In this document: positions 9,018 to 15,269 of the stretch, one piece after another | How the letters are laid out: each line of letters begins with the position of its first letter | Position numbering within the stretch: position 1 is the first letter of the stretch | NCBI GenBank assembly: GCA_020216895.1 | Contig: JAIWOM010000010.1 | Location: 1-15,269, forward strand | Length of the DNA stretch: 15,269 nucleotides | Source: Microcella sp. | GTDB taxonomy: Bacteria; Actinomycetota; Actinomycetes; Actinomycetales; Microbacteriaceae | Reading direction: 5' to 3' | The notes under the pieces: generated by a model | Told to the model about the DNA's origin: nothing | Database searches by the model: none | Seen by the model: the letters and a program-made list of their open reading frames with translations, nothing else | Program-made: the position numbers and the translations under genes

Positions 9018-9037
9018 TTATCCACAGGCTGTCCCCA
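9018..9037 (+). promoter_or_regulatory. Perfect DnaA box plus adjacent weak box
   Basis: TTATCCACA (9018-9026) is a perfect DnaA box; CTGTCCCCA (9029-9037) follows in the same orientation with an 11-bp period, near one helical turn, which suits cooperative DnaA binding. Confidence 0.8.
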
Positions 9038-9102
9038 GTGTGCGAAACGTGCAGTGAAACTGGACGAACGCTGTGCGCGATCGGAATCCGAGCGCGGGCG
9101 GC

Positions 9103-10515
9103 TCAGCTGTAGCGCTGGTTCTGCTTGATCCGGCTGGTGAGCTCGGTGACCTGGTTGTAGATCGAGCGGCGCTCCTTCATGAGCTCGCTGATCTTCTTGT
9201 TCGCGTACATCACCGTTGTGTGATCGCGGTTGCCGAACAGCTTGCCGATCTGCGGCAGCGACATGTTCGTCAGCTCGCGGCACAGGTACATCGCGATCTG
9301 GCGCGCGGTCGCGATCGCCTGCGACCGCGAGGAGCCGTACAGATCGTCGACCGTGAACTTGAAGTAGGCCGCGGTGTGATTGATGATGTCGACCGGCTCG
9401 ATCACGTTGTCGCCGTCGAGGCTGATGAGGTCCTTCATCACCGTCTGCACGAGCTGCAGGTCGATGGGCGTGCGGTTCAGGTTCGCGAACGCGGTGACGC
9501 GGATGAGCGCACCCTCGAGCTCGCGGATGTTGCTCGACACCTTCGAGGCGATGTACTCGAGCACGTCATCCCGCACCTGCAGCTTGTCGTTCTGCGCCTT
9601 CTTGCGGAGGATCGCGATACGGGTCTCGAGGTCGGGCGCCTGGACATCGGTGATCAGGCCCCATTCGAAGCGGCTGCGCATGCGGTCCTCGAAGCCGGTG
9701 AGGTGCTTCGGCGGGAGGTCGCTCGTGATGACCACCTGCTTGTTGTGGTCGTGCAGCGTGTTGAAGGTGTGGAAGAACGCCTCCTGCGTCGAGTCCTTGC
9801 CCTGCAGGAACTGGATGTCGTCGATCAGCAGGATGTCGATCTCGCGGTAGCGCGACTGGAACAGGCTCGCGCGGTTGTTGGCGATCGAGTTGATGAAGTC
9901 GTTCGTGAACTCCTCCGAGCTCACGTACCGGACGCGGATTCCCGGGTAGAGGCTCTCGGCGTAGTGACCGATCGCGTGCAGGAGGTGGGTCTTGCCCAGC
10001 CCCGACTCGCCGTAGATGAAGAGCGGGTTGTAGGCCTTCGCCGGCGCCTCAGCCACGGCGACGGCAGCCGCGTGGGCGAAGCGGTTCGAGCCACCGATGA
10101 CGAAGTTGTCGAAGCTGTACTTCTCGTTGAGCCGGCTGTCGCTGCGCCGGCCCGGGGTCTCGAGCGTCGGGGTCGCTACCGGCTGCTCGATGTACGAGGG
10201 GCTCTGCTCGGTGACGTCCGGGCTCGCGTCGAGCACCTCGTTCTGGATCTCCGGATTCACCACGATCGCGAAGCTCGTCACCGCGTCCTCGGCCACGGTC
10301 GAGAGCGCGCTGAGCAGGGGCAGACGGATGCGCTGCTCCAGCATCCCTCGTGTCAGCTCGTTCGGCACCTCCAGGTAGAAGGTGCCCGCCATGACGCCGC
10401 GCGGCTCGACCAGGTTGATGAAGCCGTGTAGCTGCGGGGTGATGCGCTCGTCCGCGGTGAGCACCGCGCGGACCGACTCCCAGAGCTCCTGCGGGGACTC
10501 GATCTCGGTGGACAT
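9103..10515 (-). CDS. dnaA: Chromosomal replication initiator protein DnaA
   Basis: 470 residues. Domain I at about 6-90 (LWESVRAVL...), a short variable domain II (about 91-125, much shorter than in Streptomyces), AAA+ domain III with Walker [10 protein letters not shown] (169-177), Walker B ILLIDD (228-233) and sensor II around the [10 protein letters not shown] segment (331-340), and DNA-binding domain IV with the DnaA signature [24 protein letters not shown] (412-435 region). It opens oriC and controls its own expression through upstream boxes. The ATG at 10515 is chosen because GAGGAG lies 5 nt before it and the protein begins as expected; the frame is open to 10623 but that extension reads through two DnaA boxes. 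It is the only gene here transcribed toward the candidate oriC. Confidence 0.98.
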   Translation of the reverse strand: MSTEIESPQELWESVRAVLTADERITPQLHGFINLVEPRGVMAGTFYLEVPNELTRGMLEQRIRLPLLSALSTVAEDAVTSFAIVVNPEIQNEVLDASPDVTEQSPSYIEQPVATPTLETPGRRSDSRLNEKYSFDNFVIGGSNRFAHAAAVAVAEAPAKAYNPLFIYGESGLGKTHLLHAIGHYAESLYPGIRVRYVSSEEFTNDFINSIANNRASLFQSRYREIDILLIDDIQFLQGKDSTQEAFFHTFNTLHDHNKQVVITSDLPPKHLTGFEDRMRSRFEWGLITDVQAPDLETRIAILRKKAQNDKLQVRDDVLEYIASKVSSNIRELEGALIRVTAFANLNRTPIDLQLVQTVMKDLISLDGDNVIEPVDIINHTAAYFKFTVDDLYGSSRSQAIATARQIAMYLCRELTNMSLPQIGKLFGNRDHTTVMYANKKISELMKERRSIYNQVTELTSRIKQNQRYS

Positions 10516-10533
10516 GCGGACTCCTCGGACGTC

Positions 10534-10559
10534 AGTGGACAGTGGTGTGGATAACTGTA
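10534..10559 (-). promoter_or_regulatory. dnaA promoter/operator: DnaA boxes and -10 candidate
   Basis: On the minus strand, TTATCCACA (10546-10554) is a perfect DnaA box and CTGTCCACT (10534-10542) a two-mismatch box, 12 bp apart. TACAGT (10559-10554) fits a TAnnnT -10 and overlaps the perfect box by one base, so the box would cover the start of transcription, a layout suited to repression by DnaA. No clear -35 is seen at 17 bp. The dnaA ribosome site and start follow at 10515. Confidence 0.5.
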
Positions 10560-10601
10560 ATCCGACCACGGCGCGTCGTTGCCGACGGGCTCTCCCCAGC
10601 A

Positions 10602-10610
10602 TGTGGATAA
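10602..10610 (-). promoter_or_regulatory. Perfect DnaA box upstream of dnaA
   Basis: TTATCCACA on the minus strand, 56 bp from the next perfect box. It lies between the dnaA promoter region and the divergent rpmH promoter, so DnaA bound here could affect both. Confidence 0.75.
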
Positions 10611-10631
10611 TGCGGTCGGTCATGGTGCGGT

Positions 10632-10660
10632 TTGACCGGGGTGCGGCCGGAGCCTATTGT
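10632..10660 (+). promoter_or_regulatory. Promoter of the rpmH-rnpA operon
   Basis: TTGACC (10632-10637) and TATTGT (10655-10660) are separated by the ideal 17 bp and match 5/6 and 4/6 consensus positions. Transcription would start near 10667, leaving a leader of about 80 nt before rpmH. It is the strongest promoter-like sequence in the window, as expected for an L34 gene. Confidence 0.7.
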
Positions 10661-10746
10661 TAACCGGTTGACTTCTGTCTGCGCCATTCCTGGCGGTCGG
10701 GCAGTCCCTTTCGTCGTCGCAGGCCCGCAGGGTCGAGGAGAGAACC

Positions 10747-10884
10747 ATGAGCAAGCGCACCTTCCAGCCGAACAACCGCCGCCGCGCGAAGGTTCACGGC
10801 TTCCGTCTGCGCATGCGCACCCGTGCCGGCCGCGCGATCCTCGCTGCGCGTCGTCGCAAGGGTCGCACCGAACTCTCCGCCTGA
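10747..10884 (+). CDS. rpmH: 50S ribosomal protein L34
   Basis: 45 residues, too short for most gene lists but unmistakable: [20 protein letters not shown], then [20 protein letters not shown] and the ending TELSA. L34 is a small, very basic protein of the large ribosomal subunit. ATG at 10747 follows a GAGGAG ribosome site by 7 nt. It is the first gene of the rpmH-rnpA-yidD-yidC-jag-rsmG run, 8 bp before rnpA, and is divergent from dnaA as in most bacteria. Confidence 0.98.
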   Translation: MSKRTFQPNNRRRAKVHGFRLRMRTRAGRAILAARRRKGRTELSA

Positions 10885-10892
10885 GCCTCGCG

Positions 10893-11231
10893 GTGCTCCC
10901 ACGAGCACATCGCCTCACCCGGGCCGATGACTTCCGTCTCGCCGTCCGCCGGGGGCGCCGTTTCCCGACCGCGTCCGCCGTCTGCTACCGCATCGCCGCC
11001 GATGTGGACGGACCGCTGTTCGGTGTGATCGTGTCGAAGCAGGTGGGGAACGCCGTCGTCCGCAATCGCGTCCGCCGGCGCATCCAGGCGATCTGCGCGG
11101 AGAGCGTCCGCGATGCCGCTCCGGGTCAGCTCGTCGTCGTGCGGGCCCTGCCGGGCTCGCGCGAAGCGGAGTGGGATACCCTGCGGGCGGAGATCGGCGG
11201 AGCGGTGCGACAGGCGGTGGTGGCGGCATGA
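10893..11231 (+). CDS. rnpA: Ribonuclease P protein component
   Basis: 112 residues from GTG 10893: MLPRAHRLTRADDFRLAVRR is the standard RnpA N-terminus, followed by GVIVSKQVGNAVVRNRVRRRI (RNR motif, Arg57-Arg59 area), which contacts the RNase P RNA. The protein helps the ribozyme bind pre-tRNA and remove 5' leaders. The frame is open further upstream across the rpmH region, but that extension has no family resemblance and overlaps L34. No good ribosome site is visible, so translation is probably coupled to rpmH 8 bp away. Its stop overlaps the yidD start (ATGA). Confidence 0.96.
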   Translation: MLPRAHRLTRADDFRLAVRRGRRFPTASAVCYRIAADVDGPLFGVIVSKQVGNAVVRNRVRRRIQAICAESVRDAAPGQLVVVRALPGSREAEWDTLRAEIGGAVRQAVVAA

Positions 11232-11545
11232 ACGACAGGCTCGTCGGCATCGCGCGCACCATCGGTCTGATCCCCCGCAACGTCGTCATCGCCCTGCTCC
11301 GCGTGTACCGCGCGGTGATCTCTCCGCTGTACGGTCAGGTGTGCCGGTATTACCCGAGCTGCTCGGCCTACGGGCTGGGTGCGGTTCAGGAGCACGGGGT
11401 GGTCCGCGGTGGCTGGCTCACCGCGAAGCGGTTGGGCCGCTGCCACCCCTGGGCCGACGGCGGCATCGATGACTGGCCCGTCAACGAGACGTCCCCTTAT
11501 CGCCGCACGCGGTGGGGCTTCATGGTGATCGAAAGAAAGGCGTAG
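11228..11545 (+). CDS. yidD: Membrane protein insertion efficiency factor YidD
   Basis: 105 residues. An amphipathic/hydrophobic N-terminal helix (about 10-32) leads into the family core AVISPLYGQVCRYYPSCSAYGLGAVQEHG and then RCHPWADGGIDDWP. Cysteines in CRYYPSC and RCHPW are the conserved positions. YidD is a peripheral inner-membrane protein thought to help YidC-dependent insertion. The ATG at 11228 overlaps the rnpA stop by 4 bp, indicating coupling; the frame extends upstream only as a Gly-rich run. The tail beyond the core (RRTRWGFMVIERKA) is lineage specific. yidC starts 5 bp after the stop. Confidence 0.95.
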   Translation: MNDRLVGIARTIGLIPRNVVIALLRVYRAVISPLYGQVCRYYPSCSAYGLGAVQEHGVVRGGWLTAKRLGRCHPWADGGIDDWPVNETSPYRRTRWGFMVIERKA

Positions 11546-11550
11546 ATCCG

Positions 11551-12501
11551 ATGGACTTCTTCGGTCTCATCCTCTGGCCCATCAAGTGGGCGATCGAGGC
11601 GATCCTCGTGGGCTTCCACTCGCTTTTCACGGCGCTCGGCCTGCAGAGCGAGGCCGGCCTGACGTGGGTGCTGTCGATCGCGGGCCTCGTCGTCGTGGTC
11701 CGCGCCGCGCTGATCCCCCTCTTCGTGCGCCAGATCAAGAGCCAGCGCAAGATGCTCGAGATCGCTCCGGACCTCAAGAAGATCCAGGACAAGTACAAGG
11801 GCAAGCGCGACCAGTTCTCCCGTGAGGCGATGTCGCGCGAGACCATGGCCCTCTACGGCAAGCACAAGACGAGCCCCTTCGCCTCGTGCCTCCCGATCCT
11901 GGTGCAGATGCCGATTTTCTTCGGCCTCTTCTCCGTTCTCAACAACTCTTTCAACGGGCTCACCGGCGTCGGTCTCCTCAACGAGCAGCTGTCGCAGGAG
12001 TTCGGTCGGGCGACCCTGTTCGGCATCGCTCCCCTCGGCGCGACCATGGTCAACAACGACGGCAATTTCTGGGTCATCGTGATCGCCGCCATCCTCATCG
12101 TCCTCATGACCGCGTCGCAGTTCATCACGCAGCTGCAGATCATGTCGAAGAACCAGAGCGCCGAGATGAAGGCCTCGCCGATGTACCGGCAGCAGCGCAT
12201 CCTGCTCTACGTCCTCCCGGTGGTCTTCCTCTTCTCCGGCATCGCCTTCCCCCTCGGCGTGATGTTCTACTGGTTCGTCTCCAACATCTGGACGATGGTC
12301 CAGCAGTTCATCGTTATCCGGAACATGCCGACTCCCGGCAGCGAGGCCGCCCTCGCCCGCGAGGCCCGCCTGGCCAAGAAGCGCCAGAAGAAGGGCATCG
12401 TCGACGAGGAGATCGAGGGCACCGTGATCGTGGAGCCCAAGAAGACTCAGCGCCAGCAGCCGGTCGGCAAGAACCGTGCGAAGAAGAAGGGCGGTCGCTA
12501 G
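11551..12501 (+). CDS. yidC: Membrane protein insertase YidC/Oxa1
   Basis: 316 residues, the short Gram-positive/actinobacterial form without the enterobacterial periplasmic domain. It inserts membrane proteins alone or with SecYEG. Helices are at about 13-33, 37-58 (with the conserved hydrophilic-groove Arg51 in VVVVRAALIPL), 113-131, 173-196 and 218-255. The cytoplasmic loop 59-110 is rich in Lys/Arg (QIKSQRKMLEIAPDLKKIQDK pattern). A charged C-terminal tail (268-316) with the final KNRAKKKGGR would contact the ribosome. It lacks a lipoprotein signal cysteine. ATG 11551 is preferred over an upstream in-frame ATG at 11512, because it begins at the conserved MDFFGLILWPIKW and the upstream part lies inside yidD. 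Confidence 0.97.
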   Translation: MDFFGLILWPIKWAIEAILVGFHSLFTALGLQSEAGLTWVLSIAGLVVVVRAALIPLFVRQIKSQRKMLEIAPDLKKIQDKYKGKRDQFSREAMSRETMALYGKHKTSPFASCLPILVQMPIFFGLFSVLNNSFNGLTGVGLLNEQLSQEFGRATLFGIAPLGATMVNNDGNFWVIVIAAILIVLMTASQFITQLQIMSKNQSAEMKASPMYRQQRILLYVLPVVFLFSGIAFPLGVMFYWFVSNIWTMVQQFIVIRNMPTPGSEAALAREARLAKKRQKKGIVDEEIEGTVIVEPKKTQRQQPVGKNRAKKKGGR

Positions 12502-12504
12502 ACC

Positions 12505-13017
12505 ATGACCTCCACCCCTGACGCCGTCGTCGACGGCACGACTCTCGAGACGACGGCATCCGCCGCGGGTGTCGACGAAGGCGATGTGGCCGCGGACTAC
12601 CTCGAGGAGCTGCTCGACCTGGCCGACCTCGATGGCGACATCGAGATCACCACGACGGCCGGCCGCGTCTACCTCTCCATCGAGGCCGATGAGCCGGATG
12701 CCCTCCGCGTGCTCTCCAAGCCCGACACGGTCGCGGCGCTCCAGGAGCTCACCCGGCTCGCGGTGCACGCCCGCACGGGTGAGTTCTCCCGCCTGATCCT
12801 GGATATCGCCGGCTCGCGCGATGCCCGTGCCGACGAGCTGCAGCGCCTGGTCGATCGCGCCGTCGAGCGCCTCGAGGCCGGGGCCGCATCGGCCGCCCTC
12901 CCCCCGATGTCGAGCTACGAGCGCAAGTTGGTTCATGACCTCGTGGCCGAGCGCGGCTACGTCTCCGAGTCGGAGGGCGAGGGCGCGGACCGGCACACGG
13001 TCATCCGTCGTGGCTGA
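12505..13017 (+). CDS. khpB: Jag/KhpB (EloR) RNA-binding protein with R3H domain
   Basis: 170 residues. The N-terminus is acidic (1-30), followed by a KH-like segment (about 30-100: ADYLEELLDLADLDGDIEI, LSIEADEPDALRVLSKPDT, ALQELTRLAVHARTG) and an R3H domain at about 105-169 whose Arg-x3-His motif is R140-KLV-H144. Jag/KhpB proteins bind RNA and, with KhpA, affect cell elongation in Gram-positives. The usual Jag-N domain is absent, which is normal for the actinobacterial type. It starts 3 bp after the yidC stop; its end overlaps rsmG by 8 bp. The stated function is family knowledge; nothing specific is shown here. Confidence 0.92.
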   Translation: MTSTPDAVVDGTTLETTASAAGVDEGDVAADYLEELLDLADLDGDIEITTTAGRVYLSIEADEPDALRVLSKPDTVAALQELTRLAVHARTGEFSRLILDIAGSRDARADELQRLVDRAVERLEAGAASAALPPMSSYERKLVHDLVAERGYVSESEGEGADRHTVIRRG

Positions 13018-13684
13018 GCCGACCTTCGGCGTTTCACGTGAAACATCGCCGGGCCCCGAGCGCGAGCCGGCGGCGGCAACCGAGATCCTCGGGCACGCCC
13101 TCGAGCTCGGTCGCCGGTACACCGCTGACCTCATCGAGCATGGCGAGCGCCTCGGCCTGATCGGCCCGCTCGAGGTCGGACGCGTCTGGACGCGCCATGT
13201 GCTGAACAGCGCGCTCGTCGCGCCCTTCCTGCAGGCGGGCGGTCGCCTCGCCGACGTCGGCAGCGGAGCCGGTCTTCCCGGCCTGGTCCTGGCACTTGCC
13301 CGTCCCGACGTGGAGGTCACGCTGATCGAGCCGATGGAGCGCCGCACGGACTGGCTCCGTGACGAGTCGGCCCGGCTGGGACTGACCAACGTGACCGTGC
13401 TGCGCGCCCGTGCCGAGGAGGCCCGCGACGCGGGCCCCTTCGACCAGGTCACGGCGCGAGCGGTCAGTGCGCTGCGCACCCTCGTTCCCATCACTGCGCC
13501 GCTCCTCCGGGCCGGCGGCGAGCTGCTCTTCCTCAAGGGAGCGCGGGTCGAGGAGGAGATCACCGCGGCGTCGAAGGTGCTGCAGAAGCACCGCGTCCGC
13601 GACATCGCCGTGCTCGAGCTCGGGGTCGGGCTCCTGCCCGAGGTCACCCGGCTGTTTCGGGCTACAGTAGGCGAGGCATCCTGA
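13010..13684 (+). CDS. rsmG: 16S rRNA (guanine-N7) methyltransferase RsmG (GidB)
   Basis: 224 residues from GTG 13010. S-adenosylmethionine motif ADVGSGAGLPG (81-91), IEPMERRTDWL (106-116) and the catalytic-face segment VTARAVSALRTLVP (147-160) are typical of RsmG, which methylates G527 of 16S rRNA; its loss gives low-level streptomycin resistance. No ribosome site is obvious, so the 8-bp overlap with jag suggests coupling. No in-frame start is seen after residue 12 and before the fold begins, so the GTG stands. Residues 8-12 (VSRET) are encoded by a parS palindrome, so this stretch is under DNA-level rather than only protein-level constraint. Confidence 0.96.
   Translation: MAEPTFGVSRETSPGPEREPAAATEILGHALELGRRYTADLIEHGERLGLIGPLEVGRVWTRHVLNSALVAPFLQAGGRLADVGSGAGLPGLVLALARPDVEVTLIEPMERRTDWLRDESARLGLTNVTVLRARAEEARDAGPFDQVTARAVSALRTLVPITAPLLRAGGELLFLKGARVEEEITAASKVLQKHRVRDIAVLELGVGLLPEVTRLFRATVGEAS
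13030..13045. promoter_or_regulatory. parS centromere site inside rsmG
   Basis: The perfect 14-bp palindrome GTTTCACGTGAAAC lies at 13031-13044. It matches the universal bacterial parS core, the ParB (Spo0J) nucleation site. It is in the rsmG frame and encodes V-S-R-E-T. The window contains no imperfect relatives other than the second perfect site at 13743-13758. Confidence 0.95.
13663..13668 (+). promoter_or_regulatory. Possible -10 for parAB at the end of rsmG
   Basis: TACAGT, a TAnnnT type -10, lies within the last codons of rsmG, about 110 bp before the parA start. The expected -35 region (around 13640-13645) reads GAGGTC, which is poor. Transcription from here would include the second parS in the leader. 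Confidence 0.25.
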
Positions 13685-13742
13685 GCCGTCGCCCTGAGCG
13701 GCGCGAGCGGACGGTGCCGGGCGGGCGTCGTCGATCGGCGCC

Positions 13743-13758
13743 CGTTTCACGTGAAACA
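13743..13758. promoter_or_regulatory. parS centromere site between rsmG and parA
   Basis: A second perfect GTTTCACGTGAAAC at 13744-13757, 713 bp from the first site. It lies 20 bp before the parA start codon and 8 bp before its ribosome site, so bound ParB could also repress parAB. Confidence 0.95.
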
Positions 13759-13778
13759 TTCGAGCAGGAGGCTCACTG

Positions 13779-14672
13779 GTGACGACCGAGGGCGTGTACG
13801 ACGAGAGCACCCCGCTGGCCCGCGAGGTCGCGGAGATCACCCGTCGGCGGCTGGCGCTCGAGGGCACCTCGCTCCCCCTGCCCGCCACCACCCGGGTGTT
13901 CACGGTGTCGAACCAGAAGGGCGGCGTCGGCAAGACCACGACGACCGTCAACCTGGCGGCGGCACTGGCGCGCTCGGGTGCGCGCGTGCTGGTCATCGAT
14001 CTCGACCCGCAGGGCAACGCCTCGACGGCTCTCGGTGTCGAGCACCGCGCCGAGACCCCGAGCGTCTACGACGTGGTCGTCGGCGACTCCCCCCTCGCGG
14101 ACGTCGTGCAGAAGAGCCCCGAGTTCGAGACCCTGTTCTGCGTCCCTGCGACCATCCACCTCGCCGGTGCGGAGATCGAGCTGGTCTCGCTCGTCGCGCG
14201 GGAGCAACGCCTCCGCACGGCGCTGGACGCCTTCCTCGCGGCCAGCACCGAGCCCTTCCACTACGTCTTCATCGACTGCCCGCCGTCACTGGGCCTGCTC
14301 ACCATCAACGCGTTCGTCGCCGCGCGCGAGGTGCTCATCCCCATCCAGTGCGAGTACTACGCGCTCGAGGGCCTCAGCCAGCTGCTCAACAGCATCCAGC
14401 TCATCGAGCGGCACCTGAACCCGCAGTTGCGGGTGTCGACGATCCTGCTGACCATGTACGACGCCCGCACCAACCTCGCGAACCAGGTCGTGAGCGACGT
14501 GCGCGAGCACTTCCCGCAGCAGGTGCTCGAGACGGTGATCCCGCGCTCGGTGCGCATCAGCGAGGCGCCGAGCTACGGGCAGAGCGTGATCAGCTACGAC
14601 GAGGGCTCCCCCGGCTCGCTCTCCTACCTGGAGGCGGCGGCGGAGATCGCTCGACGCGGAGAGGGGGCCTGA
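13779..14672 (+). CDS. parA: Chromosome-partitioning ATPase ParA (Soj)
   Basis: 297 residues. The deviant Walker A KGGVGKTT lies at 47-54, the A' motif DLDPQGN at 74-80, and Walker B VFIDCPP at 163-169. This is the ParA/MinD family ATPase that forms DNA-bound gradients moving ParB-parS complexes apart. The 40-residue N-terminal arm before the P-loop ([19 protein letters not shown]...) is the chromosomal actinobacterial type, without the helix-turn-helix of plasmid ParA proteins. GTG at 13779 has an excellent AGGAGG ribosome site (13766-13771) 7 nt before it. The TGA shares a base with the parB ATG (TGATG), so the two are coupled. Confidence 0.97.
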   Translation: MTTEGVYDESTPLAREVAEITRRRLALEGTSLPLPATTRVFTVSNQKGGVGKTTTTVNLAAALARSGARVLVIDLDPQGNASTALGVEHRAETPSVYDVVVGDSPLADVVQKSPEFETLFCVPATIHLAGAEIELVSLVAREQRLRTALDAFLAASTEPFHYVFIDCPPSLGLLTINAFVAAREVLIPIQCEYYALEGLSQLLNSIQLIERHLNPQLRVSTILLTMYDARTNLANQVVSDVREHFPQQVLETVIPRSVRISEAPSYGQSVISYDEGSPGSLSYLEAAAEIARRGEGA

Positions 14673-15269
14673 TGGCGCAGAAGCGCACCGGACTCGGGCG
14701 CGGCATCGGCGCGCTCATCCCGACCGGCGACGGCGAGAGGCCCGTCGACGTCTTCTTCCCGGCCCCCGCGCCGACCGAGGGCGAGCAGCTCGCGGCGGTG
14801 CCGGGTGCCCGTCTGGCGGCGATCGCGCCGAGCGACATCGTCCCCAACCCGCAGCAGCCGCGCACCGAGTTCCGCGAGGAGGAGCTGCAGGAGCTCGTGC
14901 ACTCCGTGCGTGAGTTCGGGGTGCTGCAGCCCATCGTCGTGCGCGAGCGGGCCGGGGCCCAGCCCGGTGAGCCCGCCTACGAGCTCATCATGGGCGAGCG
15001 CCGGCTCCGCGCATCCACGATCGCCGGTCTCGAGGCGATCCCCGCGATCGTCCGCAGCACGGCCGACGAGAACATGCTGCGGGATGCTCTGCTGGAGAAT
15101 CTCCACCGGGCGCAGCTGAACCCGCTCGAGGAGGCCAGCGCCTATCAGCAGCTGCTCGAGGACTTCGGCATCACGCAGGAGCAGCTCGCCGAGCGGCTCG
15201 GGCGTTCGCGGCCGCAGATCACGAACACCCTCCGCCTGCTCAAGCTGCCCGAGCCGGTGCAGGCGCGCG
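14672..15269 (+). CDS. parB: Chromosome-partitioning protein ParB, N-terminal part (truncated by window end)
   Basis: 199 residues are present and the frame is still open at the window edge; about 100 to 150 more residues would be expected. The start [17 protein letters not shown] is the ParA-interacting N-terminal segment ([10 protein letters not shown]). The ParB/Srx CTP-binding domain carries GERRLRA (108-114) and [14 protein letters not shown] (142-155). A helix-turn-helix follows at about 166-190 ([24 protein letters not shown]), which recognises parS. The C-terminal dimerisation domain lies outside the window. It loads on the two parS sites upstream and spreads as CTP-gated clamps. Confidence 0.96.
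   Translation, partial: MAQKRTGLGRGIGALIPTGDGERPVDVFFPAPAPTEGEQLAAVPGARLAAIAPSDIVPNPQQPRTEFREEELQELVHSVREFGVLQPIVVRERAGAQPGEPAYELIMGERRLRASTIAGLEAIPAIVRSTADENMLRDALLENLHRAQLNPLEEASAYQQLLEDFGITQEQLAERLGRSRPQITNTLRLLKLPEPVQAR

Larger units (their letters stand above)
8696..9102. other. Probable chromosomal replication origin (oriC)
   Basis: This is the 407-bp gap between dnaN and dnaA, the usual oriC position in actinobacteria. It has one perfect DnaA box, TTATCCACA at 9018-9026, with CTGTCCCCA 2 bp later (9029-9037). Weaker boxes are TTATCGACC (8787-8795), CTGTTCACA (8838-8846), TTCTCCACA on the minus strand (8848-8856) and TCATCCCCA (8996-9004). An AT-rich stretch (8801-8834, about two thirds A+T) is a plausible unwinding element. 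A 9-bp inverted repeat lies at 8952-8986. No credible gene is present. Gene orientation diverges from here except for dnaA itself. Confidence 0.8.

Noticed and set aside
8901..9128. 75-codon plus-strand frame in oriC with CSRCGE and CPQC motifs resembling a zinc ribbon, and CSHCGE in another frame just upstream
   Set aside because: The motifs are in different frames, the first is largely created by DnaA-box-like sequence, the frame crosses the perfect DnaA box and overlaps the end of dnaA, and the ribosome site is weak. Chance is the simpler explanation.
10516..10623. Upstream extension of dnaA to 10623
   Set aside because: It would translate two DnaA boxes and the promoter region; the ATG at 10515 has GAGGAG and the expected N-terminus.
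10632..10892. Upstream extension of rnpA over rpmH
   Set aside because: It overlaps L34 in another frame and the promoter; the GTG at 10893 gives the standard RnpA start.
11497..13647. A 716-codon open frame on the minus strand opposite yidC, jag and rsmG
   Set aside because: Antisense shadow with biased composition; the plus-strand genes have clear family motifs.
13722..13744. CGGGCG/CGCCCG 6-bp stem with an 11-nt loop followed by TTTC after rsmG, as a terminator
   Set aside because: The stem is short with a long loop, the T run is only three bases and belongs to parS; too weak to call.

Overview
This is the replication-origin neighbourhood of a high-GC actinobacterium, most likely Microbacteriaceae (Microbacterium or a close relative). 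The gene order is dnaA-dnaN-recF-DUF721-gyrB-gyrA-DUF3566 on one side and rpmH-rnpA-yidD-yidC-jag-rsmG-parA-parB on the other. GTG starts are frequent, the DUF3566 membrane protein follows gyrA, recF directly follows dnaN with no gnd between them, and the Ile and Ala tRNA genes lie beyond gyrA. The family assignment rests on synteny and protein character; no search was possible.

Layout. 1-117 is the C-terminal end of a probable sensor histidine kinase on the plus strand. 118-687 holds tRNA-Ile(GAU) and tRNA-Ala(UGC), both minus strand, embedded in a 79-bp hairpin-forming repeat that lies just downstream of each tRNA. 688-5705 (minus) is the gyrB-gyrA-DUF3566 unit. 5706-5877 is the gyrB upstream region, with a helically phased 8-bp direct repeat. 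5878-8695 (minus) is the tightly packed dnaN-recF-DUF721 operon. 8696-9102 is the dnaN/dnaA intergenic region and the best oriC candidate: one perfect DnaA box, several degenerate ones, an AT-rich purine tract and a 9-bp inverted repeat. 9103-10515 (minus) is dnaA. 10516-10746 is a divergent control region with two more perfect DnaA boxes and a good rpmH promoter. 10747-13684 (plus) is a packed rpmH-rnpA-yidD-yidC-jag-rsmG run with overlapping or nearly overlapping ends. 13685-15269 is parA and a parB cut off by the window edge. There are two perfect parS palindromes, one inside the rsmG coding sequence and one just before parA.

How the parts work together. DnaA opens the origin, DnaN is the polymerase clamp, RecF helps repair stalled forks, the DUF721 protein is probably a DciA-type helicase operator, and gyrase removes the supercoils ahead of the forks. 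ParB loads on the parS sites and ParA moves the new origins apart. On the other arm, ribosomal protein L34 and the RNase P protein feed translation and tRNA maturation, YidD and YidC insert membrane proteins, the Jag/KhpB protein binds RNA, and RsmG methylates 16S rRNA. All genes except dnaA and the incoming kinase fragment point away from the 8696-9102 origin, as expected for co-orientation with replication.

I found no new multi-gene system: the proteins are conserved housekeeping families. The features most worth a second look are non-coding: the tRNA-adjacent repeat with compensatory stem changes, DnaA-box clusters on both sides of dnaA, the unwinding-element candidate, the phased repeat at gyrB, and the parS site that is also protein-coding.
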